IMG/VR virus record: IMGVR_UViG_3300020470_001401
Span: 1-21,196 of that record
Direction: 5' to 3' (one strand)
Source of the DNA: a virus
Length of the DNA stretch: 21,196 nt
Part shown: in pieces, positions 6,718 through 13,174 of the stretch
How positions within the stretch are numbered: position 1 is the first letter of the stretch
Layout of the letters: the number at the start of each line of letters is the position of its first letter
Position numbers and translations under genes: made by a program
Notes under the pieces: model-generated
Seen by the model: the letters and a program-made list of their open reading frames with translations, nothing else
What the model was told of the DNA's origin: nothing
Database searches by the model: none

Positions 6718-7226
6718 CAGAGAAAAGAGGAAGAGGGCGACCTAAAGGAGCTCCAAACAAACCATTAATGGAATTAGTTACCGAAAGAAAGGAACTAATG
6801 AATAATGCAGATGTATACGAGATTTTTTGCCAGGCAAATATCGTTGCAGAAGAATCACCTGAACTTGCAGTGCAAGGACTTCAAGTATTCAATCAAAGGA
6901 ACGGTGCAGTGAAACCAATCCTACAGTGGGTATTTGACAAGGACATTAATTCAACACTACCCGAAGGAAAGACTCCTTATGGTAGTAATGATGCACCTGC
7001 AACAGACCTAACAGAAACTTCTCTAAGGTTTGAACATAAGTTATTCAAGTACTTTGTAACGGAACAACTTCCAGTTGCGAAGAGAGAGAATATGTGGATA
7101 GGTATGCTTGAAGGTATTCCTTCAGAAGAAGCACAACTTATCGACTTGGTGAAAGACGGAAAGTGGCCGTTCAAAAATATCACTAAGGAAATCGCTAAAA
7201 CAGCGTTTTCGGACATTAACGTTTAA
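6714..7226 (+). CDS. AT-hook-bearing conserved phage protein
   Basis: This 170-aa protein begins with KRGRGRPKGAPNKP, a classical AT-hook (GRP core flanked by basic residues) that binds the minor groove of AT-rich DNA. The rest (EIFCQANIVAEESPELAVQGLQVF ... KDGKWPFKNITKEIAKTAF) is helical. It resembles a protein conserved next to RNase H in marine T4-like phages, which I recall as DUF6433; I cannot verify that. The ATGA overlap with rnh supports a role in DNA replication or late transcription. A late-type box AATAAATA overlaps its stop codon. Confidence 0.75.
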   Translation: MTEKRGRGRPKGAPNKPLMELVTERKELMNNADVYEIFCQANIVAEESPELAVQGLQVFNQRNGAVKPILQWVFDKDINSTLPEGKTPYGSNDAPATDLTETSLRFEHKLFKYFVTEQLPVAKRENMWIGMLEGIPSEEAQLIDLVKDGKWPFKNITKEIAKTAFSDINV

Positions 7227-7232
7227 TAAATA
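7225..7232 (+). promoter_or_regulatory. Late-type box AATAAATA before the 455-aa gene
   Basis: AATAAATA matches the T4 late consensus in seven of eight positions. Start of transcription near 7238 would give an approximately 100-nt leader for the gene at 7337, unlike the leaderless arrangement seen elsewhere. The leader carries the palindrome at 7309-7322. Confidence 0.4.
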
Positions 7233-7308
7233 TAAGTGTGGTTCGAGACTATACATAGACAAATGGGTCTTTAATAGTAAAGGTCAAATAACTTCAATAG
7301 TCGCATAC

Positions 7309-7322
7309 CACTCAGCTGAGTG
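7309..7322. promoter_or_regulatory. Perfect 14-bp palindrome in leader of 455-aa gene
   Basis: CACTCAGCTGAGTG is perfectly self-complementary. It sits in the 110-bp gap between two genes, about 14 bp before the ATG and abutting the GAGGA ribosome-binding site. It could be an operator for a dimeric DNA-binding protein or a compact mRNA hairpin limiting ribosome access. The rest of the gap (7227-7336) shows no ORF. Confidence 0.35.
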
Positions 7323-7336
7323 AGGATAAATTAAAT

Positions 7337-8704
7337 ATGGAAAATTCAGAAACCCAACCTACTGCGTTCGAGCAGGAACAAGTAGTTTCCGAACCTACGG
7401 AAATCGAAAGAATACAAAAGAGAGTCCAAGACTTTAAAGTAGGACTATCTCCAGCGTCAGCAGAAGCTACACTTGCTTCTCTTACTCTATTATTGAGTAA
7501 GGGATTAATTAAAGTGGAAGACTTAGATGCAGTTATAACGATTCGTGAAGAAGTTAATAAAGGACTTATTGATTACCAAACTACAGTTACGAATGCTGGT
7601 AAACAAATGGAACTCGCACAACAGAAACTTCTTGCAGAACAAGCTGAAGAACGTCAAAGAGTTCTTAACGAGAAAGACACTCAGATAGAAGACGAGAGAT
7701 TGTTAAGAAAGAGAACTGAAGATAACCTTCAACACCAAATGAATAGAGCTGCACAAATGGAAGCAGTTCTTAAATCACATGGTATCAATATCGACTTAGA
7801 CGGAGACGGAGTTGTTGGACTTAAAGAAGGACAAGTCGCAGATACACTAAGTGCATCAGAACAGGCAGAAGTTGATTCTATTGTTCACGGATATGATGCG
7901 AATGGTTCTCCAACTACAGAGACTGATACACCTAAAGAAACTAGTGGTGCATTCAAACTCGCAAGAATGATGAATCCTATTGAAGAAGGTGCGAATGGTA
8001 TAAAGGAAGAAGACTTCCCTATTACTGAAGACCCTGAACTTCAAGAAAAGATTGACGAGACTAAAGCTGCATTTGAAGAATACGAAGAATCAAAATACAT
8101 TCCTAAACCTGAGACTATACCCCAATCAGAAGTAGAACATTTACTTCCACCACAAGTTGCAGGTGGATTAATTTCAGGTGAAGACACTCAATCATTCCTA
8201 GACGAAGTTGATAGAGTTGCAGAAGTTGAAGAGATTGATGCAATGACTGAAGAAGAGGAACAAGAGAAGTTCGAAGAAGAATGGACTGAACCTACACTTG
8301 ATATAGGTTACGATAAACCTCAAACACCTTCTGCACCTGTTATAACAGATGGTAATGCACCAAACATAACTAGAGAAGAACTTGCAGACGGAGTGTTTAT
8401 CGAGAGAGAAAACATTAAATCGTTTGCAGAAGAAGAAGACCTAACCGATGAAGAAGATTTTGAAGAGGTTGTTATTCCAAATAGAACAGACCTAGAAGGA
8501 ATGACTAAGAAACAAATTTTACAATCTGCAGAAAACTTAAACTTTGAAGTTAGTAAAAATATAAACAAAGCTAAAATGATTGAAAGTTTTGAATCCCAAG
8601 CAAATACTCTCATAGAAGAGTTGACTGGTGGTGAAGACTTTGAATCCATTAGTGAGGAAGATGTAGATGGTGATGACGATAGGAGAGACGGCGGGTACTT
8701 TTAA
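7337..8704 (+). CDS. Large acidic coiled-coil protein with EF-hand-like loop and HeH/SAP-like motif
   Basis: The product is a 455-aa, strongly acidic protein not recognised as a named family. Residues about 85-145 (QMELAQQKLLAEQAEERQ... EDNLQHQMNRAAQMEAVL) form a long charged coiled coil. Immediately after it DLDGDGVVGLKE (153-164) fits the 12-residue EF-hand/dockerin calcium loop exactly (D153, D155, D157, E164). A long, low-complexity Glu-rich region follows (about 185-385). Near the C-terminus GMTKKQILQSAENLNFEVS and KAKMIESF have the helix-extended loop-helix pattern of HeH/SAP modules. GAGGA at 7322-7326 provides the ribosome-binding site. The composition would suit a scaffold or internal head protein, or a DNA-mimic, but this is inference. 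Confidence 0.7.
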   Translation: MENSETQPTAFEQEQVVSEPTEIERIQKRVQDFKVGLSPASAEATLASLTLLLSKGLIKVEDLDAVITIREEVNKGLIDYQTTVTNAGKQMELAQQKLLAEQAEERQRVLNEKDTQIEDERLLRKRTEDNLQHQMNRAAQMEAVLKSHGINIDLDGDGVVGLKEGQVADTLSASEQAEVDSIVHGYDANGSPTTETDTPKETSGAFKLARMMNPIEEGANGIKEEDFPITEDPELQEKIDETKAAFEEYEESKYIPKPETIPQSEVEHLLPPQVAGGLISGEDTQSFLDEVDRVAEVEEIDAMTEEEEQEKFEEEWTEPTLDIGYDKPQTPSAPVITDGNAPNITREELADGVFIERENIKSFAEEEDLTDEEDFEEVVIPNRTDLEGMTKKQILQSAENLNFEVSKNINKAKMIESFESQANTLIEELTGGEDFESISEEDVDGDDDRRDGGYF

Positions 8705-9101
8705 ATCCGTAGTAAGACCCCTTAAACTAAACGAAGTTTCTTATAATCTCAAAGATTTCTTTTACGGAACTGAACATACAGTTCTTCGTTTTGACTTACC
8801 CCAAGACCATACAGTTAGAATAGGTTCACACTATAACGGTGAAACTTTATTCTACTATGAGAAAGATAACGTAATAAAGTTTAGTTCATTTGGTGACCAT
8901 AACGCACGAGGTCAGCTATCTTGTTTTCTTTGGAAACCAAAAGGTGACCCACAATCAAATGAATTAAATGCAGATGACGATGCACAATTTGTCTGCATAC
9001 CAAAAGACCAAACTGATTTCAAAGAAGGTGACGAAATAGTTTATACACTTGTAAGGGAAACAGAAACTGAGGAACGTCATATCAGAGTTGACCATGTCTA
9101 G
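8667..9101 (+). CDS. Hypothetical beta-rich protein
   Basis: This is a 144-aa protein overlapping the previous gene by 38 nt in another frame. GAGGAAG at 8654-8660 is well placed for the ATG at 8667 and less so for the in-frame ATG at 8673. Alternating hydrophobic/polar strands (TVLRFDLPQ, TVRIGSHY, GETLFYYEKDNVIKFSSFG, QFVCIPKD, DEIVYTLVRE) suggest a beta-sandwich, possibly virion-associated. There are only two cysteines and no catalytic motif that I can see. It is followed directly by the radical SAM gene, so it is a candidate partner or substrate of that enzyme, without direct evidence. Confidence 0.65.
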   Translation: MVMTIGETAGTFKSVVRPLKLNEVSYNLKDFFYGTEHTVLRFDLPQDHTVRIGSHYNGETLFYYEKDNVIKFSSFGDHNARGQLSCFLWKPKGDPQSNELNADDDAQFVCIPKDQTDFKEGDEIVYTLVRETETEERHIRVDHV

Positions 9102-10026
9102 TAATATCCCAATAGTCGCAGTTGACCAATACGACTTTTTAGAACATAGAAAAGAACAGGAAAAGAAACACTGGTCAAAAAAATCAGAAAGAGAATCAAA
9201 TCCCCTCGACTCAATTCTTACAGTCGAGATTAACACTACAGAGTTATGTAACAGGACGTGTGTGTTTTGTCCAAGACATGACCCTGAAGTATTTCCAAAT
9301 AGAAACTTACACTTAACAATTAAAGGTGCAAATATAATTGCAGAAGAGTTAGGGTGTAATGGTTACACTGGTAAAATATCTTTTAGTGGATTTGGAGAGA
9401 ACTTACTCAACCCACACTTCCCTGAAATCATAAAGGCATTTAGATTTGAATTACCACAAGCAACAATCGAGTGTAACACTAACGGAGATAGGTTAGACGA
9501 AGAATATGTTACTAGACTTTATAGAAGTGGTTTAGATTTACTCTACATAAATCTATATGACGGTATTCATCAAATGGAACACTTCGACACTATGATGGCA
9601 AATGCAAGAATAAGAGAAGAGGATTATAAGTATCGAATGCACTGGGGTGATTTCGAGAAACACGGATTGATTTTAAATAACAGGAGTGGTGTAATTGATT
9701 GGGTTGGAATTGAAGAGTCGGATATTAAAAGTCTTGTTGGTAAGCCTTGTCATTACCCTTTCTATAAAATGTTTGTCGATTGGAACGGAGACGTATTATT
9801 CTGTTCAAACGATTGGGGAAGAGAACACGTTGTTGGAAACTTACTGCAACAATCCCTTCATGACGTTTGGTTTAGTAAACCTATGGCAAAGATACGAAAA
9901 AAACTTATGCGAGGAGACCGTAGTCTTTCTCCATGTAACAAGTGTAGTGTAGACGGTTCACTATTTGGAAAACCGTCATTTGACTTAGTTAAGGAGTATT
10001 ATGAAAGTAGTAATAACAGGAAGTAG
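9094..10026 (+). CDS. Radical SAM protein with SPASM-like C-terminal domain
   Basis: This 310-aa protein carries the radical SAM signature C52-NRT-C56-VF-C59 after an EINTTEL strand, the GE-type motif SFSGFGENLLNP (97-107), and a C-terminal auxiliary-cluster region with C219 (GKPCHYPF), C237 (GDVLFCSNDWG) and C281-NK-C284. Such SPASM proteins modify peptides, proteins or small molecules using 5'-deoxyadenosyl radicals. The frame extends to a TTG at 9088, but the ATG at 9094 is the natural start. The Shine-Dalgarno is weak. The reading frame overlaps the SDR gene by 26 nt. The pairing suggests a two-step modification pathway; the substrate is unknown. Confidence 0.85.
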   Translation: MSSNIPIVAVDQYDFLEHRKEQEKKHWSKKSERESNPLDSILTVEINTTELCNRTCVFCPRHDPEVFPNRNLHLTIKGANIIAEELGCNGYTGKISFSGFGENLLNPHFPEIIKAFRFELPQATIECNTNGDRLDEEYVTRLYRSGLDLLYINLYDGIHQMEHFDTMMANARIREEDYKYRMHWGDFEKHGLILNNRSGVIDWVGIEESDIKSLVGKPCHYPFYKMFVDWNGDVLFCSNDWGREHVVGNLLQQSLHDVWFSKPMAKIRKKLMRGDRSLSPCNKCSVDGSLFGKPSFDLVKEYYESSNNRK

Positions 10027-10555
10027 TGGACTTGCAAAAACAATCGGAGATGTGATTGTTAGAACTCCACACGCAGGAGAAGTACACCTAGTGTCTCATG
10101 TTCGTGCAGAGAGTACAATCAAATGGGACGACCACGAGGTTTTTATCAACTGTGCTCATGTCGGGTGGTGGCAAACAGAACTACTAATGGAAGCATATGA
10201 ACACTGGAAGAATGATAGTACGAAAACAATCATTAATATTTCAAGTCGTGCAAGTCAACCCAACATATCAAAAGGATATTTGTATGCTGCTCAGAAAGCT
10301 TCTTTAAACCATTTATCAAACAACCTAGTGTATAACTCAGATAAGAAGTGCCGTATCACTACACTAAATCTAGGACTGTTAGAACATGAACTTCCTTCAA
10401 TTACATATAATGAAGTCGCAAATTGGATTTACAAACACTGCACTGGAAGTAAACATATTGATATACCTGAAATGACATTCCAACACGCAGAGAACTATCG
10501 AAGTGTTCAAAGTGATAAAGAAACACTAAGAGAGTACGAAAACTTTACTAAATAA
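10001..10555 (+). CDS. Short-chain dehydrogenase/reductase (SDR)
   Basis: The 184-aa protein has the SDR Rossmann signature VVITGSSGLAKTIG (glycine pattern at 7-16), an INCAH segment at 49-53 in the place of NNAG, catalytic Ser in IINISSRAS (81-82) and the active-site Y95-x-x-x-K99 in YAAQKAS, so it is likely an active NAD(P)-dependent oxidoreductase. It is shorter than the usual 250 residues, with a trimmed C-terminal substrate region. AAGGAG at 9991-9996 is a strong ribosome-binding site located inside the radical SAM gene. It could reduce or oxidise a product of that enzyme. Confidence 0.82.
   Translation: MKVVITGSSGLAKTIGDVIVRTPHAGEVHLVSHVRAESTIKWDDHEVFINCAHVGWWQTELLMEAYEHWKNDSTKTIINISSRASQPNISKGYLYAAQKASLNHLSNNLVYNSDKKCRITTLNLGLLEHELPSITYNEVANWIYKHCTGSKHIDIPEMTFQHAENYRSVQSDKETLREYENFTK
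10547..10554 (+). promoter_or_regulatory. Late-type box ACTAAATA before the 82-aa gene
   Basis: ACTAAATA carries the TAAATA core, overlaps the upstream stop codon and ends exactly 6 nt before the ATG at 10560, like the boxes at 236, 3073 and 3733. There is no Shine-Dalgarno sequence in front of this ATG. Confidence 0.4.
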
Positions 10556-10559
10556 TAGT

Positions 10560-10808
10560 ATGAGTATAGAATACAACGATTTCGGTTTTACAGCTATGGA
10601 TGCAGAGGAACTTGCAACCGTAGATACAAAGATTGTAGAGAAGACTACTACTGCAACAGAAGTAATCAATAAACTAGACAATTTCGTAAGACCCCTTCTT
10701 GAGAATCTTGCAAAGGATTCAGACAAGGATTATATCTACTGGCCGAACAGGGTGGATATAATTAATAAGAAACTAAAAGAACTGGACGAAATTCAAAAAA
10801 ACCTCTAG
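10560..10808 (+). CDS. Small conserved phage protein (82 aa)
   Basis: This acidic helical protein begins MSIEYNDFGFTAMDAEEL and contains a DYIYWPNR motif before a C-terminal helix. I associate FGFT and YIYWPNR with a small protein common in T4-like marine phages, but I know no function for it. The start has no Shine-Dalgarno and follows a TAAATA box at 6 nt. It is the last gene before the independent 10907-12091 unit, whose promoter begins right at its stop codon. Confidence 0.7.
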   Translation: MSIEYNDFGFTAMDAEELATVDTKIVEKTTTATEVINKLDNFVRPLLENLAKDSDKDYIYWPNRVDIINKKLKELDEIQKNL

Positions 10809-10834
10809 TCAGATAGAGACATATTTGATATAAT
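10806..10834 (+). promoter_or_regulatory. Sigma70-like promoter of the 394-aa gene
   Basis: A perfect TATAAT (10829-10834) lies 17 bp after TAGTCA (10806-10811), a 4/6 match to the -35 consensus. Transcription would start near 10841, giving a 66-nt leader that contains the hairpin at 10851-10869. Confidence 0.5.
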
Positions 10835-10850
10835 AAGCCTATAGTCGAAG

Positions 10851-10869
10851 CAATAACGGTTAGTTATTG
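10851..10869 (+). promoter_or_regulatory. Leader hairpin CAATAAC-GGTTA-GTTATTG
   Basis: A perfect 7-bp inverted repeat with a 5-nt loop lies in the 5' leader of the 394-aa gene, between the predicted start point and the AGAGG ribosome-binding site. No T-run follows, so it is not a terminator. It could be an RNA stability element or a protein-binding site. Confidence 0.4.
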
Positions 10870-10906
10870 GGGACTGGGAACATTGCAAACAATAAGAGGT
10901 ACTTAT

Positions 10907-12091
10907 ATGGCAATAAAAAGAGAGTTTTATGTTGACTTAGATAACATAGCAGTCTTAACGGAAGACCACTTAAAAATAAGTAAGAAGGCTTTCAATAAAG
11001 ACACATACCCCGAATATTTTGACCTAGATTCTATGGGTCTTACATATGAAGGAACCATACTGGCAGAATCTGCCGACATTAACCCAATAATTAAATCAGG
11101 AATGAAACAAAAATTCCGTGTGGGTGCTAATAAAAAATACAAAGAAATAAAAGACAGTACTTGCAACAAAGGGTGGAACCTTCGAGCAAAACAATTTTTC
11201 GCTGTAGGTGAGTTAGACAAAAAAGGGGATTTGAAATTCTTAACAGAATTGTTTAGTGGTAATACGACTCATGATATACTTGGGAAGTATACAAATCTGC
11301 AAAATAGAATTGTTCATGTCTTTAGAAAGAACACTAATTTTTCAGAAGCAAGATTGAAGAATATCGGTGGTTTGTTTAATTCAATGGACGATGCATACGA
11401 TGGTATTGACTGGGTAACAGTTGAAGAAATTGTAAGGTTCAATGTTGAACAAAGAGAGATTGCACTTCCTGTAAATCCTAGACCAAAAGATAAAGAGAAA
11501 TTTGTTGCTGAGTCTAGAGAGTTAATCAGTTATGTTGCGAGTGGTAAGTTCGATGGTGAAGATGTAAAAATCAATACCCTAATGAATAACCTCATAGAAA
11601 GTCTAACTGGTCAGGTAGATATTAGCTCTATCAAAGAAGAAAAACAGTTAATAAAAATATTGAGAGCCAAAGACCCACAAAAATATCAAGATAGTAATTA
11701 TGCTATGTGGAAAGGGTCTTCAGTTATGGCGTCTAAACTTCTAACTTCCTTTTCTAAAGCTTGGGCAAGTACTGGGTGTAGTGATAAAATGAGAATAGAT
11801 ATGGTAATACATTTCTCTACACCAAATCCTGCTGACCCTATAAAATGGATTAAGGATAGTTTTATAAAGTTTCATAAAGTGTGGTACGTTTTACAAAAAT
11901 TCTTAAACGAGGCTTATTTCGCAAATGCAATTCCAACTAAAAGATTTGAAATTGAAGGTTTCTATCAACAATCCAAAGCACTTGAAGTTGTATCGAAAGG
12001 AGCTCTTCCATACGAAGAGGTTATCTCTTATGACGATATGTTTGAATATTTCAAAGACGATATTGAAAAGGAGTATGGTGGAAATAAGTGA
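10907..12091 (+). CDS. Unknown 394-aa protein in its own transcription unit
   Basis: The frame is open from a TTG at 10883, but the ATG at 10907 preceded by AGAGG (7 nt) is the likely start (MAIKREFYVDLDNI). I do not recognise a family with confidence. Residues about 1-150 have a layout faintly like ParB/Srx domains: a VDLDNI start, a DINPIIKSGMKQKF segment, NKGW, then FLTELFSGNTTHDIL in the place of the dGhtR motif. The arginine is missing, so the match is weak. The C-terminal half is helical. The gene has its own sigma70-like promoter, a leader hairpin and a terminator, so it is transcribed as a single gene, probably early. Confidence 0.8.
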   Translation: MAIKREFYVDLDNIAVLTEDHLKISKKAFNKDTYPEYFDLDSMGLTYEGTILAESADINPIIKSGMKQKFRVGANKKYKEIKDSTCNKGWNLRAKQFFAVGELDKKGDLKFLTELFSGNTTHDILGKYTNLQNRIVHVFRKNTNFSEARLKNIGGLFNSMDDAYDGIDWVTVEEIVRFNVEQREIALPVNPRPKDKEKFVAESRELISYVASGKFDGEDVKINTLMNNLIESLTGQVDISSIKEEKQLIKILRAKDPQKYQDSNYAMWKGSSVMASKLLTSFSKAWASTGCSDKMRIDMVIHFSTPNPADPIKWIKDSFIKFHKVWYVLQKFLNEAYFANAIPTKRFEIEGFYQQSKALEVVSKGALPYEEVISYDDMFEYFKDDIEKEYGGNK

Positions 12092-12126
12092 AAAAAAGGG
12101 GTTGACTATGACCCCTTCTTTTTCTT
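12092..12126 (+). terminator. Rho-independent terminator after the 394-aa gene
   Basis: AAGGGG (12096-12101) pairs with CCCCTT (12112-12117) around a 10-nt loop, preceded by an A-run and followed by CTTTTTCTT. It begins right after the stop codon at 12091. Unusually, the loop contains the TTGACT -35 element of the next promoter. Confidence 0.8.
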
Positions 12127-12131
12127 ATAAT
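12102..12131 (+). promoter_or_regulatory. Sigma70-like promoter nested in the terminator
   Basis: TTGACT (12102-12107), an 18-bp spacer and a perfect TATAAT (12126-12131) form a strong promoter with start point near 12138. The 13-mer GTTGACTATGACC is identical to that at 5136-5148. It would drive 12164 onward. Confidence 0.75.
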
Positions 12132-12142
12132 GAACACACTTT

Positions 12143-12150
12143 AATAAATA
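12143..12150 (+). promoter_or_regulatory. Late-type box AATAAATA
   Basis: AATAAATA lies in the leader of the gene at 12164, just upstream of its AAGGA ribosome-binding site. It could add late transcription to an otherwise early gene, but A/T-rich matches of this kind also occur by chance. Confidence 0.3.
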
Positions 12151-12163
12151 TAAGGATAATGTT

Positions 12164-12427
12164 ATGAAAGCAGGTGAATACTATGCAGAAGACCCAAAGG
12201 TCATGCAAGTGGTTCGGTTAGGTCAAGAACTTATAACTGCGTGTGAGAACGGTGAGTTATTTCCAGGCAACGATGATGAGTCGTATGAACTATGGAATGC
12301 AGCTGTCACTGCAGGTAATAAAATGACCACATACGGAATGGTTTGGAGCAATTTCAAATCTATAAATCAACTAGACAAGATACAGAAGAAGGCAGTACTA
12401 ACCTATTTGGATAGTAAAAAGAAATGA
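12164..12427 (+). CDS. Small hypothetical early protein (87 aa)
   Basis: This helical 87-aa protein (MKAGEYYAEDPKVMQVVRLG...) is the first gene of the small-gene region behind the promoter nested in the terminator. AAGGA at 12152-12156 is the ribosome-binding site. No family is recognised and no metal-binding or catalytic motif is visible. It is coupled by ATGA (12424-12427) to the next ORF. Probably a host-interaction protein, judging only by size and context. Confidence 0.7.
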   Translation: MKAGEYYAEDPKVMQVVRLGQELITACENGELFPGNDDESYELWNAAVTAGNKMTTYGMVWSNFKSINQLDKIQKKAVLTYLDSKKK

Positions 12428-12600
12428 GACTATTAGAAGAAAGTTATGGGGACGTTCGAATCTTTAGTGAACGACCTTACGGTTATAAACGGTTTGTCGT
12501 TGAATGGCAAGACCATACAGAGGTTTTTAGTAGTCTTTGGTACTCTCTAGACACTGTTAAAGAAAGAGTGGAGGCACGGTTAAATGAGAATGAGGCCTGA
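12424..12600 (+). CDS. Small hypothetical protein (58 aa)
   Basis: The ORF begins in the ATGA overlap with the preceding gene and encodes 58 residues (MRLLEESYGDVRIFSERPYG...). Three predicted strands (DVRIFSE, KRFVVEWQ, HTEVFSSLWYS) are followed by a charged helix. Its end overlaps the following 28-aa ORF by 17 nt. The compact tiling supports it as real. Function unknown. Confidence 0.6.
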   Translation: MRLLEESYGDVRIFSERPYGYKRFVVEWQDHTEVFSSLWYSLDTVKERVEARLNENEA

Positions 12601-12670
12601 CGATGAATATAGAACCCTTGCAATTATTGGGTTTCTTTTAGTCGCTTTTTATGCAATATTTCTCGCTTAA
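12584..12670 (+). CDS. 28-aa single-span membrane peptide
   Basis: MRMRPDDEYR followed by LAIIGFLLVAFYAIFLA gives a short charged N-terminus and one membrane span running to the C-terminus. GGAGG at about 12570-12574 is spaced plausibly for the ATG at 12584, with an alternative start at 12590. It ends beside the repeated promoter at 12671. Tail-anchored micropeptides of this kind are common in phage early regions, and the role here is unknown. Confidence 0.45.
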   Translation: MRMRPDDEYRTLAIIGFLLVAFYAIFLA

Positions 12671-12704
12671 AAGCTTGACAATGGGTGTCATTTTATGGTA
12701 GGCT
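12671..12704 (+). promoter_or_regulatory. Repeated early promoter, copy 1
   Basis: AAGC precedes TTGACA (12675-12680); an 18-bp spacer leads to a weak -10, TAGGCT (12699-12704). The 34-bp block is 31/34 identical to that at 13107-13140. TGACA (12676-12680) and TGTCA (12686-12690) form an inverted repeat followed by TTTT. Confidence 0.65.
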
Positions 12705-12736
12705 ATAACCATAGAATGAAAAAAAGTGAGAATAAT

Positions 12737-13108
12737 ATGAAAAAACTAGATGATGCTTTGGTCAAACTTTGCGATGATTTGACTAAACTACAACATGGGC
12801 GTTGGAAACACTGTAAAAACAATGGTGCTTTCTACGACTTCAAAAAGAATCGCAAATACATTAAAATAATCTCATACGATACTGCCGATAAAGGTGGTGC
12901 TTCTGTATGGGGTTTTATCAATTTAGGGAACCCTGATTTTGCAGTTGGTGACGTGTTACTTGCTGCTGGTTGGAAAACTCCTGCACTGAATAGACCAAGA
13001 GGTAATCTCTTAAAAGGTTACCCAATTATCGATGAAAGAATGATGTACGGGCCTGGTTATATATCAGGTTATTCTGCTGGTGGAGATAGAAATGGGAGAT
13101 TCATTTAA
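12737..13108 (+). CDS. Hypothetical early protein (123 aa)
   Basis: The frame is open from 12695 but that ATG lies inside the promoter. ATGs at 12716 and 12737 follow the predicted start point, and 12737 (MKKLDDALVKL) has GTGAG a few bases upstream and is preferred. The protein has an N-terminal helix, then a glycine-rich, aromatic C-terminal half (AVGDVLLAAGWKTPALNRPRG, GPGYISGYSAGG) that ends in NGRFI. No family is recognised. Its stop codon lies within the next copy of the repeated promoter. Confidence 0.65.
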   Translation: MKKLDDALVKLCDDLTKLQHGRWKHCKNNGAFYDFKKNRKYIKIISYDTADKGGASVWGFINLGNPDFAVGDVLLAAGWKTPALNRPRGNLLKGYPIIDERMMYGPGYISGYSAGGDRNGRFI

Positions 13109-13140
13109 GCTTGACAATGGGTGTCATTTTTTGGTATACT
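13107..13140 (+). promoter_or_regulatory. Repeated early promoter, copy 2
   Basis: TTGACA (13111-13116), an 18-bp spacer and TATACT (13135-13140) make a stronger promoter than copy 1; start point would be near 13147. The first 24 bp of the block are identical in both copies, and the TGACA/TGTCA inverted repeat is retained. Confidence 0.75.
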
Positions 13141-13174
13141 GGCTATGATGGGAAATAACTTAGGAGATAACAAA

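Noticed and set aside
7233-7262. TTCGAGA loop with a 5-bp flanking stem looking like a tRNA T-arm
   Set aside because: Two of the five pairs are G-T wobbles, no matching acceptor, D or anticodon arms occur upstream, where the region is coding sequence, so a tRNA is not supported.
9088-9093. TTG start for the radical SAM gene
   Set aside because: An ATG follows two codons later and gives the same domain; there is no reason to prefer TTG.
10883-10906. TTG start for the 394-aa gene
   Set aside because: ATG at 10907 has AGAGG at a good distance, while the TTG has none.
13121-13174. GTG start for the 131-aa gene
   Set aside because: It lies inside the promoter spacer; transcription would begin after it, and ATG 13175 has AGGAGA.
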